From Lantana camara (taxonomy: Eukaryota > Streptophyta > Magnoliopsida > Lamiales > Verbenaceae): 64,000 bases of DNA. The number at the start of each line of letters is the position of its first letter. Within the stretch, counting starts at the first letter, position 1. The notes under the pieces were generated by a model. That model was not told the origin of the DNA, did not search any database, and worked only from the letters and a program-made list of their open reading frames with translations. Positions 1-9,700 of this stretch are shown in pieces. The translations under genes were made by a program, and so were the position numbers. The stretch covers positions 7,250,001 to 7,314,000 of the forward strand of contig CM074863.1 in assembly GCA_037501455.1 (NCBI GenBank). The letters run 5' to 3'.

Positions 1-242
1 ACTTCTTGTTGTCTCAACTTTGTGAACCTTGGAGCCTCTTTTATGGGCTTTCGGTTGTTCTCTTGGGTTTAATGGGATTGGGCCTGAACTTGAAGTCTGC
101 TTCCTCAAAGTGGGCTTTTATTTCATTTAATGGATCATTTCTTTAATTCAATTAATTAATTCAAAGAATAAGAATAAAATCCATAATTCTTATCTTGAAT
201 TAAATATATAAGCCCAAATTTATTATGGACTTAGGATAAAAA
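1..242. other. AT-rich non-coding left edge
   Basis: No gene is visible. The stretch runs downstream of the gag fragment (which reads leftward) and is probably retrotransposon-derived or flanking DNA. I see no LTR terminus with a target duplication here. Confidence 0.4.
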
Positions 243-926
243 TTAATAATCAATAGCCAATTTATTTGGGTCATCAATTAGTAATTTTATCTTTAAATTT
301 TCAGTGTCAACACTTACTATACGGCGTGTGCTGTAAAAGCGGTTAAGAGACTCTTTCTCCATTTGATCCCAACTATCAATTGATTCCGGTTCCAAGTCAA
401 TATACCAATTGAAAGCATTTCCTTTGAGTGATCGCACAAACTGTTTCACCAGATGATCACCATTTGTTCCTGCATTATTGTATGTTTCTATGAAATGGGC
501 CACATGTTGCTTTGGATTGCCCTTTCCATCAAATTGTTGAAAATCTGGTGGTTGATAACCTGTTGGCATCCTCAAGGAATCAATACATTTGGTGTATGGT
601 TTTGTATATGTTGCAGATTTTAAATTTGGTACACCATATTGAGCTTTGATTGTGTCTGCAATCAGATATTGCAACTCTTTGATAGATAATGTTGCAATGG
701 ACGTAGTAGGCTGCTTATACTTCTGCATTGACTCATGTTCCTGGTTTGAGTCCACTTGTTTTCTAGTTGTAGTAGCTTGAAGCAAAGTTTGAGAATTGAC
801 GTTAGATTCTTTTGAATTTCTTGTCTCCAATTTGTCCATAAGTTGGATGATTTGAAGGTCTTTATCTTCTATAGCTTTTTGTAGATCATTCATCGCTTGA
901 GTCATTTGGACAATTTGCTCTTTCAT
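243..926 (-). pseudogene. Truncated Ty3/gypsy-type gag fragment
   Basis: The reading frame of 227 codons begins at a true ATG (complement of 924-926). Residues 1-45 look like a coiled coil rich in Gln, Glu and Lys. From about residue 126 it has the retrotransposon gag signature: PPDFQQFDGKGNP, then HVAHFIETYNNAG, then GNAFNWYIDLEPESIDSWDQ, ending near FYSTRR. After residue 202 the sequence stops resembling gag and the frame ends within about 25 codons. No zinc knuckle, protease or reverse transcriptase follows leftward in the window. Gag packages retrotransposon RNA; this copy lacks everything needed for autonomous movement. The family is known from many plant Ty3/gypsy elements; the exact lineage is not determinable here. 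Confidence 0.8.
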
Positions 927-1911
927 AGAAGAAGTGACTTTTGAGTCAGTCGCATTAGGACTTGCTAGATTTCAACCATCTGATGAGTGGAAGTCAGACA
1001 GTTTGCCTTCTGTAGATGATTGCAATGTGTCATCAACTTCCTTGTTCTTCAGATTGAGTTGGTTCACGCTGTCAACTCCCTTATTCTTCAGGTTGGATTG
1101 GTTTTTGGGAGCCATTGAAAATTCGTAGAAGTAGAATTTGGTATGAAAAGGAAGAGATGAGAAGTAAGATCAGTCCCACCGGGGTGTGCACATTTGTTTG
1201 TACTAAAAATTCACGTTTATTGACTTTGGTAAATACCGGGTAATTAGTACAAATATTTGAGAATTTGAATATCAAAGTGGGTCTTCAATCTTCAACTTGA
1301 TCCTCTGATTCTTCCTTCGAATTTAAAGTTGTTGAAATCTTCAAACGCTTCTTGATGGATTTGGTGGTTTGATCTTTTTCAACTTCGAATTTAGCTTGAA
1401 TAACGTTAATTCGTAGGTCTTTTGACTTATTTATGAATCAAACGTTGGATTTTGAGGGACTTGAACTTGAGTGACGTTAATTCGTAGGTCTTTCGACTTA
1501 TTTACTAATCAAACGTTGAATTTTGGTGAACTTCGCGAAGAACGCCGATAAACTCGCCAGTAACACCGTGGATCTAGTTTGAATATAACGTCGATTCGCC
1601 GGTATAACGCTTTAATAACGGATCAAACACCTTGAATTGATTACTTTCGGGGAAGAACGCATTTGAATGCCTTAGAACTCCGTCTTGAACTTGTAGAGAG
1701 AACTTTGACCTTCTTCTTCTCCTTAGCTTCTTGTGTTTGTGTTGTATATTGAATGAACAACCCATGACCCCTTTATATAGGTGTGGGATTCAAGAGTTAG
1801 AGGTCAACTCAAATTTATTTAATAATTATTTCTTGTATTTTTTAAAGAGATAATATCAAATAAAATCACATGTATATTTATCTCTTTAATATTTTTATTA
1901 TTTTTTAAAGA
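927..1911 (-). repeat. LTR/leader-like sequence upstream of the gag fragment
   Basis: This lies 5' of the gag frame on the - strand and is likely its leader and LTR. A TATA-like CTATATAAAG lies on the - strand at 1771-1780. A local direct duplication with a period of about 71 bp starts at 1403 and 1474 (both begin acgttaattcgtaggtc). From about 1845 the AT-rich motif aaagagataatatca recurs at roughly 65-75 bp spacing and runs into the first array unit. I could not fix LTR ends, a primer-binding site or a target duplication. Confidence 0.45.
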
Positions 1912-2547
1912 GATAATATCACATAAAATCACATGAATATTTTTTTTTTTGAAAGGAGAAATCACATGAATATTTATCTCTTTATATTTTTATTTTCAAA
2001 GAGATAATATCATACAAGACTTGAATTTGATTGGTCGGTGTGATGCAATACGTCACGTGTCGCCATATGACTTGTCTTGGCTTTCTTTGACTGCAAGACT
2101 TTGATTTAATTGATCGAAACTTATCACGTTGACACATGTCATCATTTGATTTGTTGATAAAATAAAACATTATAATATCAATTAAATTTAGCTATTTAAT
2201 TTCGAAATTAAATTTAAGATAATTTCAAAATATTAAATAATAAATCAAATTAATAATATAAAATTTATTTATCCGTCTACGATACTAATTTAATTGTTCT
2301 CATCTGAAAAACAATTTAAATGTTTTTCCCTAAAATTCAGCACAAAGTATATCCATGTCCTGTTTTGTTTTAAATCCATGTTGATGTGCTCTGTTTCTCT
2401 GTTTTTCTTGAAGTCATTTTCATTCACAGACTTTTTCTGACAAATTAATTAAGTTGAACGGAAAAAAATTAGATAAATATTAATGCTTCACCTTATATAA
2501 TGCAATAACCACTGTTTGCATTTCTTCATACACAACTCAGCATCATC
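1912..2547 (+). promoter_or_regulatory. SDR copy 1 promoter and 5' leader
   Basis: A TATA box, TATATAA, lies at 2494-2500, 48 bases before the ATG. Further upstream are a G-box CACGTG (2054-2059) and a W-box-like TTTGACT (2086-2092). These motifs are the classical sites of bZIP/bHLH and WRKY factors; their use here is inferred. Unlike copies 2-4, this promoter is not preceded by the inverted promoter relic. Confidence 0.6.
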
Positions 2548-3564
2548 ATGGCAGCAGCAGGAGCTTCATTGGTTTCTTCTATCACCAGAAGGTAACCAAA
2601 ACCTTTTATCTAAATTTTTGCAGTGTGGATTCCATTTTCAATACACTAATCAGACGTATTTTTGTCTTTTGATAAAAGACTTGAAGGAAAAGTAGCCCTA
2701 ATAACAGGTGGAGCAAGTGGCATAGGAGAATGCACAGCAAGACTTTTTTCCAAACATGGAGCCAAAGTTGTCATTGTTGATATCCAAGACGAACTAGGCC
2801 ATTCTGTAATTGACTCAATTGGCCCCTCTAATTCAACCTACATCCGTTGTGACGTCACAAACGAAGACCATGTTAGGAACGCAGTTGATCAAACCGTTTC
2901 TATGTATGGAAAACTTGACATCATGTACAACAATGCGGCGACTATTAATCCTCTCAAACCCCGAATTATAGACAATGAGATAGCAGATTTGCAACGCGTT
3001 TTAGATGTCAACGTAGCCGGTGTTTTCCTAGGCATGAAGCACGCGGCCCGTGTCATGATCCCACGTCGAAGTGGGAGCATTATCTCGACCACGAGCATTA
3101 TGTCGGTGATAGGAGGGATATCACCACATGCTTATACATGCTCCAAGCATGCTTTGGTTGGACTCACAAAGAGTGTAGCAATTGAGTTGGGACAGTTTGG
3201 ACTCAGAGTTAATTCTGTGGCTCCTTTTGCAGTGTCGACGCCTCTATCAAGAAGCTACCTCGCGCTGGACGATGAAGAAATGAGGAATACCGTTAGTTCT
3301 GTGTCAACCCTTAAAGGTATGAAAGGAGTTTTCTCAATTTTGAAATATTAAAATTGTTTTTAAAGTACAGATTAATCACTTAATATATTCATTTTCATGA
3401 TCCTCACAGTTATTAATCAGAAGACCGATGATATTGCCAATGCAACCCTTTTTCTGGCAAGTGATGAGGCTAGCTATATAAGTGGACATAATTTAATCGT
3501 TGACGGCGGCTACACCACAACCAATTCTGCAATTAATTTGTTTAAGTATCCTGAATCCTCGTGA
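2548..3564 (+). CDS. Short-chain dehydrogenase/reductase, SDR copy 1
   Basis: Three exons: 2548-2591, 2679-3316 and 3410-3564, giving 278 residues, the usual length of plant secoisolariciresinol/borneol dehydrogenase-like SDRs. Both introns are GT-AG. The ATG at 2548 is chosen because it lies in a clear leader after a TATA box and its exon splices in frame onto [12 protein letters not shown]. Visible motifs: nucleotide-binding TGGASGIG (24-31), Asp49 at the end of beta-2 (favours NAD over NADP), CDV (72-74), NNAA in place of the usual NNAG (99-102), and the tetrad Asn126, Ser154, Tyr167, Lys171 (YTCSK). No transit peptide is evident, so the enzyme is probably cytosolic. The expected reaction is NAD-dependent oxidation of a secondary alcohol in specialised metabolism; the substrate cannot be read from sequence. 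It has Ile12 where copies 2-4 have Phe. A poly(A) signal candidate AATAAA lies at 3668-3673. Confidence 0.95.
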
Positions 3565-4104
3565 TTAATTAATGTTGTATGTTTAATTAAGTGGAACTAT
3601 AGGAACGAAATAATAATGATAGAATCATAAATCGCATCAGGACATGACGTATATAATATTTTGGAGTAATAAAGCAGTTTATTTTTTATCAAACTACTCT
3701 TCAAAGATTTTTTGGTATAAAAAGAAGATCTCAGGTCTTAATGAGGAGGTTGATTCTCCTTGATTAGAAGTGTCTTTAAATTATTATTTGGTTCGTTTTA
3801 GATCATCAACCTGCAGTAAAAATGATCAATCTTTGCAAGATAGTCGGCGCACATATAATCTTCTTGCCATATGAATAATCATGATGATGAAGATGAGCAT
3901 AATTGACATGTTGTAATGATATTTTTGATGTTCACATGGCCTATGTTTCCATGAATAATATAAACAATTTGGAAATAACTCAGATCCAGTTAAACTCAAA
4001 GTTTCAAACCCGTCGAGTAAGCATTGGAACCACGGTTTCAAAACCTGATTGCTAATCCTTTTCTTGAAAACTCTAATTCAAGGCCGAATCACAACTTATT
4101 AGAT
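3565..4104. other. SDR 3' flank, non-coding
   Basis: This holds the 3' untranslated region with AATAAA at 3668-3673, then AT-rich sequence up to the SINE target site. The equivalents are 20967-21506 and 38383-38922. No further gene is visible. Confidence 0.6.
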
Positions 4105-4122
4105 GATAAATGTATTGTATTT

Positions 4123-4234
4123 TTTTTATTATTATTTTTTTTAACACACACACCCCAAGTGGTCCGAGGGATTCGAACTCGGGACCTTGCCTTCGAGAAA
4201 GAACCCTCAGACCACTTGGCCAAGCCTTGTTGGC
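4123..4234 (-). repeat. tRNA-derived SINE, unit 1
   Basis: On the - strand it starts ccaacaaggcttggccaagt, with an A-box-like tggccaagtgg. It has a B box gagttcgaatccc and ends in a T-rich/A-rich tail (T run at 4123-4140 on the + strand). It is flanked by the 18-bp direct repeat gataaatgtattgtattt at 4105-4122 and 4235-4252, the expected target duplication of LINE-mobilised retroposition. Confidence 0.85.
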
Positions 4235-4544
4235 GATAAATGTATTGTATTTGTTATTTAATTATTATTACTTTTTACTTTATACTAATCACAAGAAAAA
4301 CATAGAATATTTGTTATATTATTATATTTGATTTATACAAATTAAGTTCGAACTAAAATTATCTCGAGCCTGTATTGCTTTCCCTTTTCTTTGACTGAGA
4401 AATTTAATAGGTCATAATTGATAACTCTCTCCCAATTTGAAATAATTTAATTTATTCTTACATATAAAAAAATATATACTAATTCCCTAATTTAAATTTA
4501 TAATTTGATTTGCAACACCTTTACTTATTTCTTTTTACTTTTCA

Positions 4545-4955
4545 TACTTCAATTTTAAAGTTGAGTACTTTAACCTTTACGAATAATACTCTATTTTTAA
4601 ATTTGAATACTTTGATGTTTATAAACAATACTTTAATTATAAATTTAGGTAATTTAACTTTTATGAATAATACTCTAATTTAAAACATGAGTATTTTAAC
4701 CTTTAGGAACAATATTCTTTTTTCTTTTTTTTTTGTGTATTCTCGTATATTAATTTTAAACTTGAGCACTTTAATTTTTACAAATAATACTCTACTTTTA
4801 AATTTGAATACTCTATTTTATAATTCGAAAACTTTATAAACCTCTGCTTTATAATTTGGATACTTTGTTTTATAATTTCAATACTCTGGTTTATAATTTG
4901 GATACTCTGTTTTATATTCAATACTCTGATTTATAATTTGGATATTTCATAATTT
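4545..4955. repeat. AT-rich degenerate tandem repeat
   Basis: The motifs aatactct and tttataatttggata or tttaaatttgaatactt recur about every 20-45 bp with substitutions. The same block lies at 21947-22357 and 39363-39773. No protein is encoded. Between it and the hAT element the spacer also holds an (aaatc)n run near 5248-5270 and a 250-bp stretch around 5030-5320 that I do not recognise. Confidence 0.6.
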
Positions 4956-5544
4956 CTAATTAATATTTTAAAATACAAATCAATAATTAATTTCTATCCC
5001 GCCATATACCTACACAAAATATATATATAAAAGGGTTTTGGGACGGAGATAGAATGAATGCTCCTTGGAGCTTAGCTCCTACTACCATACCAGGAGGTTG
5101 GCCTCCATCCTGGTTGGGGTAGTTAGCAAGAGGTGTCTGAGCGAATGCCCCTAGAAAATTGAATTCTGGTGCCTTAACAGAAAGATGACTTCCATCTAGG
5201 CATACGTCTAAACAAACAGTCAGAGAGAGTGCTCAAAAAAAAAAAAAATCAAATCAAATCAAATCAAATTCAAACCCCCTACCTCTAATAGAAAGGTCGA
5301 CTTCCAGGCTCCAACCATATATATCTCCTTAGCTAGACGGACAAAAAATGTCCGCTTTGAAAATATTGTAACAAAAACAAAAATGATGAGGTTGACCACA
5401 AAAATTGTAAGTCGACCACAACCGAACAATGTTCGAATATTGCAGCAATATTCAACCCATCATTTTGTTCTTCTGTAAATTGGAGCTTTGGCCAGAGAGA
5501 TTTACCTTTTGGTATATTGCTGCCTGTTGTGCAATGACGTGAAG

Positions 5545-5926
5545 TCTACGATTTATCCCAACATGTGTTATTATAGTCATGAATCTAAAATTAAATATTG
5601 ATCAGTAAATACTAACAATAAAATAGGGTATTCCTAAAGAATTAGAGATCAAATCAAGAAAATGAATGGATCCACATGTAATACGAAATTTTTGCCAAGG
5701 GATATTTTTGTAATTTCTCAAACCAAAGGGAAGATTGTTACTTATGCCAAACCTCAGGGCAAGTTTAGTGTAATTATCCTATAATTGAAATGAAAGCATA
5801 TGTTGCTGAAATGTTACAAACTTGCACATTTTTGGTACTGTAATTTCGATCAACTTATGGAATTGTTGTAGATGGTGAATGCTAGTTAACGACTATTATT
5901 TACTAACACTATGTTTGGTTCTAGGA
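5545..5926. repeat. Fragment related to intron 4 of the amidohydrolase gene, unit 1
   Basis: Shared with 62150-62415 in the ILR1-like gene. Both carry cacatttttggtactgt, gtagatggtgaatgctag and tttactaacactatgtt in the same order, and atagagatcaaatca-like sequence further upstream. The spacer copy has about 120 extra bases in the middle. Copies lie at 22948-23329 and 40363-40744. It could be a gene-derived relic or an unnamed dispersed repeat; exon sequence is not present. Confidence 0.65.
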
Positions 5927-5934
5927 TTTGAATG

Positions 5935-6373
5935 CACTGGCGGAGCCACTTTACTTTGTAATGAGGGATTACAATCCACCCCTCTCAATTTTATTTATTT
6001 TTTATTATATATATATAGACTTATTTACATCTAACCTCCATATGAGTTTTTAAATAACAAAAAAACCCCACATTTATATTTATTAACATTGAACACCCAA
6101 ATGAATTTAGAAATTACAAATGACCCCTATCTATTAAAAAAATTATTTAAAAACTATTGTATTCATTTGAAATCTAGATGTAAAAACTCATTTTTGGGAA
6201 TGTTCTGTGTTTTAAAAACTCATTTAAATTAAAATTTTGGACGAAATTATCAAAAATTCTAACGGAGAATGGGTCATTTGTAATTTTAAAATTTATTTGG
6301 GTGTCTCATAATATTTAATCTGAATATGGGGGTGTTTTGTTATTTAAAAACTCATTTGGGGTTTAGATGTAAT

Positions 6374-6424
<51 letters not shown>

Positions 6425-8049
6425 GGGGAGAAGCCTAATATAACCCCTCCAAAAGTGAATTTCTTTGGTTTCAATTTCAATTGGGTTTTAATTTTTACCC
6501 ATTGCTGAATTATTTTTTTTTGACAACCAAAACCCGCAAAGGGGAATATTATAGCAAATCATAAGTAACAATAAGAAGAATATAAGAAGCAACAACAAAA
6601 AAATTAACGCAGGCCGGAGCCGCAATTCCAACAGATTTATGAGTTATTATATTAGCATCACAATTAGTAAAAGAAAATGACTCTTTTAAGAGTGATCCTC
6701 TCAAGTTGATCTCGATCTGATGCGGTTGGAGTTTCACAGTCACTTTTTCTCCAAATTGAGCACAGATAGCTGGGCCTACAACAGATAATTCGGCCAGAAA
6801 ATTTCCCGGATAAACACAGAAAAAGATAAAACTAAACTTACAAACGGAAGGGACAAAACTTCCATACGGAAGGGAAAAAGCTTCCATACGAAAGAAACGA
6901 AAGAAAACATACCAAAAAGAAAAAAAAAAACAGATAAAGAAATCGTCTGTGAACAGAGAAATCCGCTAGATCTGGGAGGAAGCCAGTAGATCTGGAAGAT
7001 TGGTGATGAAACTTACCGTAGATCTATGAGAGTGGCAACAGATCTGGGTGGATCCCGATGAACGAAAAAGAATTAAGTAAAACAGAACAGATTTGGGCCG
7101 ATCCGGCGGTGGAGAACACAAAGTTGAGAGGGAAGCTTTTGCCTTACTCAAAGAGAGAATAGGAAGAAGAAGGCTTCGTCAAGTTATGGTTTAGAGAGAA
7201 TAGAAAGACTGATGATCTTTAATTAGTTGGGGAAGTTATCAAGGACATGAAACTTTTTGACCCATTGCTGAATTAAGTCTCTCCAATCAAGTTCTACTAT
7301 ATTTCAACTCGTATTTCATCTCCTCTCCGCTATATACATAACAACAAAATATAGCTCCTCCAATTGTCTGCATAATAATCGGTTAGAGATTTGTTTATAA
7401 CTTATTTGTGGACTTTCTTTTTAAATTTTTATTTGCTAATTGAATAGAAATTTAAATAATTTTACTTTTTTTTTTAAATATTTTGATTAGGGTTTGTTTT
7501 AGCAACAAATTTCTTATCAGAAAGCCAAAAGATTCAATTCAATCAGTTCGGCCTCCCCAAGAAAGTAAAAAAAAATAAGAGGATACGAATCGAATTGAGC
7601 GAGCTCCCAAGTGATTCGGGATTGAGAAATAAAATATCTGAATATGATGCAAATCAACAAGATGAAATTATAAGAGCTTATCCTCAAAAAAGACCTTGTC
7701 AACCACGCAAGCATAAGTTCTAAAATTGGCTTCAATTCTACCAGTTGTAACAATTGCAGTGGAAAGAGCATTTTTTGCAATGACGAAATACATCAAACAT
7801 CGATTGAGGAATAGGATGGGTAACAAATGGTTGAATGATTGTTTGATTATATATATATTGAAAATGATATGTTTGACGGTGTTTTTAATGATTTGATTAT
7901 GCATCGTTTTCAGAATATGGGTAACTGAACATTTGTGAGATACAAACTTTTAAGTATTTTAAGAAAAATATGTGAATTTCACTTGTTATTTTGTTTTAGT
8001 ATTATGCTTTGATCGACACCCCTGAATAAAACTTCAAACCCCGCCACTA
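5935..8049. mobile_element. hAT-like non-autonomous DNA transposon, unit 1
   Basis: Imperfect terminal inverted repeats cactggcggagcc and (reverse complement of the right end) tagtggcggggtt are flanked by the 8-bp direct repeat tttgaatg at 5927-5934 and 8050-8057. The 8-bp duplication and GGCGGAGCC-type ends fit hAT elements. No transposase frame remains. It contains a (CT)n(AT)n microsatellite (about 6374-6424) that differs in length between units, and an L1-type retroposon. Confidence 0.7.
6513..7259 (-). mobile_element. L1-type non-autonomous retroposon A, unit 1
   Basis: Flanked by the 16-bp target duplication acccattgctgaatta at 6497-6512 and 7260-7275. The - strand copy ends in ttttggttgtc followed by poly(A). 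An open frame (complement of 6549-6887) ends just before the tail. Its last part (ESFSFTNCDANIITHKSVG) resembles the C-terminus of the RNase H-like domain found at the end of plant L1 ORF2, while the upstream half looks like untranslated leader. It therefore looks like a short L1 derivative rather than a gene. Confidence 0.7.
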
Positions 8050-8057
8050 TTTGAATG

Positions 8058-8812
8058 TCTATGTATTATGTATACGATTAGCAGAGCATTCCTCTCAAAC
8101 ATTTTGTTTTCTTTAATTGCATTTAAAAAAATACTTGGATGAATGTTGATCCGGCCCGAAAATGGTTTAGCTGAGTTGGAGGTCTAGATGGCAATCTCGG
8201 GTCGATCAGTCAAGAATTTGTAGAGTGGGCTCTTTAATCGATCTGAAAACACTTAAACAAACGTGAGCTCAAAGGCCAAATTGGGGACTTGGGGTTGGAC
8301 CCAAGTCTGGCACTCCGACGCTCAAGTCAGTGGGAGATTCTTAGAGAGAGAAATAAATGTTAGAGAAGAGAAATAAATGCTCTTAATTGCTTACCAACTA
8401 CTATTCAAGACTTGGGTATTTATAGTCAAGAGCAATTAACACAGTAGTGCGTGTACAGCGACTATGCATTAAATGTTCTGCAGTCGATCGGTTCGTTTGT
8501 CGGACGCCTGAGCGGGTGCCTTGAGGTCGAGTGTACTTTGTTTCTCTTTTTGGCGTAGACACATACCGGGGGCATTAAATGCACTGTAGCGTCTAGCCGT
8601 GGTGAATGGGGGAGTTACACGTGTCCCGACAAAGATGCTTTATGGCATCCTGTTGCCAGGTGACGTAGGATCTCGATCCACGAGGTCGAGGTTAGGCAAA
8701 TCTTGATGAAGGATGTCCGTAATAAGGAACCCGTTAGTGGGGTCGAGTTCGACCCTAACCCTTGTGCGGGATAAGGACACTTCGTACGTAGTTCCCTTGT
8801 GGGAACAAGGAC
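8058..8812. other. Repeat-derived spacer with TATA-like motif
   Basis: A moderately GC-rich stretch with a TATA-like gtatttatag near 8408, likely an old LTR or promoter-bearing repeat. No termini were fixed. The equivalents start at 25460 and 42871. No coding potential was recognised. Confidence 0.35.
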
Positions 8813-9048
8813 GGGATCGAGCGTGATCCGTTGCGGCAAACGGGATAGAAACCGATCCCTTGAGGCAAAGGGATCGGATCGATCCGATTGGAGGTAAACG
8901 GATCGAACACGATCCGTTTGGAGGCATAAGGATCGGATCGACCCATTGAGACAAGGGATCGGATCGATCCCGTTGGCGGTAATGGGATCAAACTCGATCC
9001 CTTGAGGCAAAGGGATCGGATCGCTTGGTGGCGAAGGGATCGAACTCG
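8813..9048. repeat. Tandem GATC-rich hairpin array, unit 1
   Basis: A row of imperfect repeats of about 35-45 bp. Each can fold on itself: gatcccttgaggcaaaggga then tc, gatccgtttggaggcataag then gatc, gatcccgttggcggtaatgg then gatc. The loops share a ttgaggca/ttggaggta core. GATC tetramers are extremely dense. Translations of all frames are repetitive and not protein-like. Confidence 0.75.
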
Positions 9049-9700
9049 TTTATTTGAATTAATTGATATACTTATAAATTTGAATATTTAAATGTTTTTA
9101 AGTTTTTAAACTTGTTTTTAATTCGTTTGAGTTTCAACTCGTTTCGAAATTTCGTGAAAATTTGATATGCATGAATTATACGTGTTATGAATTCATTTGC
9201 ATGCTCGTTTTAGTTTTTCGGACTTGTTTGATATGGTAACGCACCATATTTTATTTGTTGGGGACTCGGGGGCCTAACTAGTTTTAGCGCGCCTCGTGTT
9301 CCGGAAATTATATCTTGAGCTCGGGAATTCGGATTCGAATTCCGGAAGTGATGCCGGACTCGTAACGAAGATTGGGAACTAAGGAACCTAGCCTTGTATT
9401 TTTCTAAACCCGTTTGATCCTCCGAATTTCGCCCGAAACGTGACCTTCGCGCAGATTTACCACCCTTTACCATTTTGCCCGTAATTTATTCGTTTAAGTC
9501 CGTTTGACCCGATTCTTGAACCTATTTCTTCCTAACACACCCACCTACCCTTCCACTTGATCATTTTCCCCTTTTCAGCAGCTCCAGGACCGAGAGAGAA
9601 AAGGAAAGAGAAGAGAGCAAGGGTTTCCCATCACTATTTACCCAAGCAGGATTTTGAGCTCGTTCGACCTCCATTCTTCATCAAATCGAAGAGGTAAGCA
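9049..9700 (+). repeat. LTR-like relic, start deleted, unit 1
   Basis: The same sequence in unit 3 begins with TGTAACATCCAGCTCG at 43920, closely resembling the start of the solo LTR at 52090 (TGTAACACCCCGACTC, then gtacaggta in both). Here the first part is missing because of the 174-bp deletion. Its right end is not resolved. Confidence 0.45.

Noticed and set aside
2662..3351. A single-exon 229-residue SDR starting [10 protein letters not shown]
   Set aside because: The start would be a TTG inside intron 1, and the end runs into intron 2. The spliced model from the ATG at 2548 gives the family's full length, including the DGG-containing C-terminus in exon 3. The same applies to copies 2-4.
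4110..4240. A tRNA gene in antisense at the ttcgaactcggg motif
   Set aside because: It lacks a full cloverleaf and has a T-rich tail and long target duplications, so it is a tRNA-derived SINE.
6549..6887. A host gene for a 112-residue protein on the - strand (and the related 127-residue frame at 15415-15798)
   Set aside because: Both lie wholly inside retroposons with target duplications and poly(A) tails; the resemblance is to the end of L1 RNase H.
8615..9010. Repetitive 131-codon frame rich in DPxxxNGSIRS on the - strand
   Set aside because: It is the translation of the GATC hairpin repeats; several frames are open at once, as expected from a repeat with few stop codons.
8813..9048. CRISPR-like spacing of hairpin repeats
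   Set aside because: The repeats are contiguous and degenerate with no unique spacers, in an evident plant nuclear context with no cas genes.
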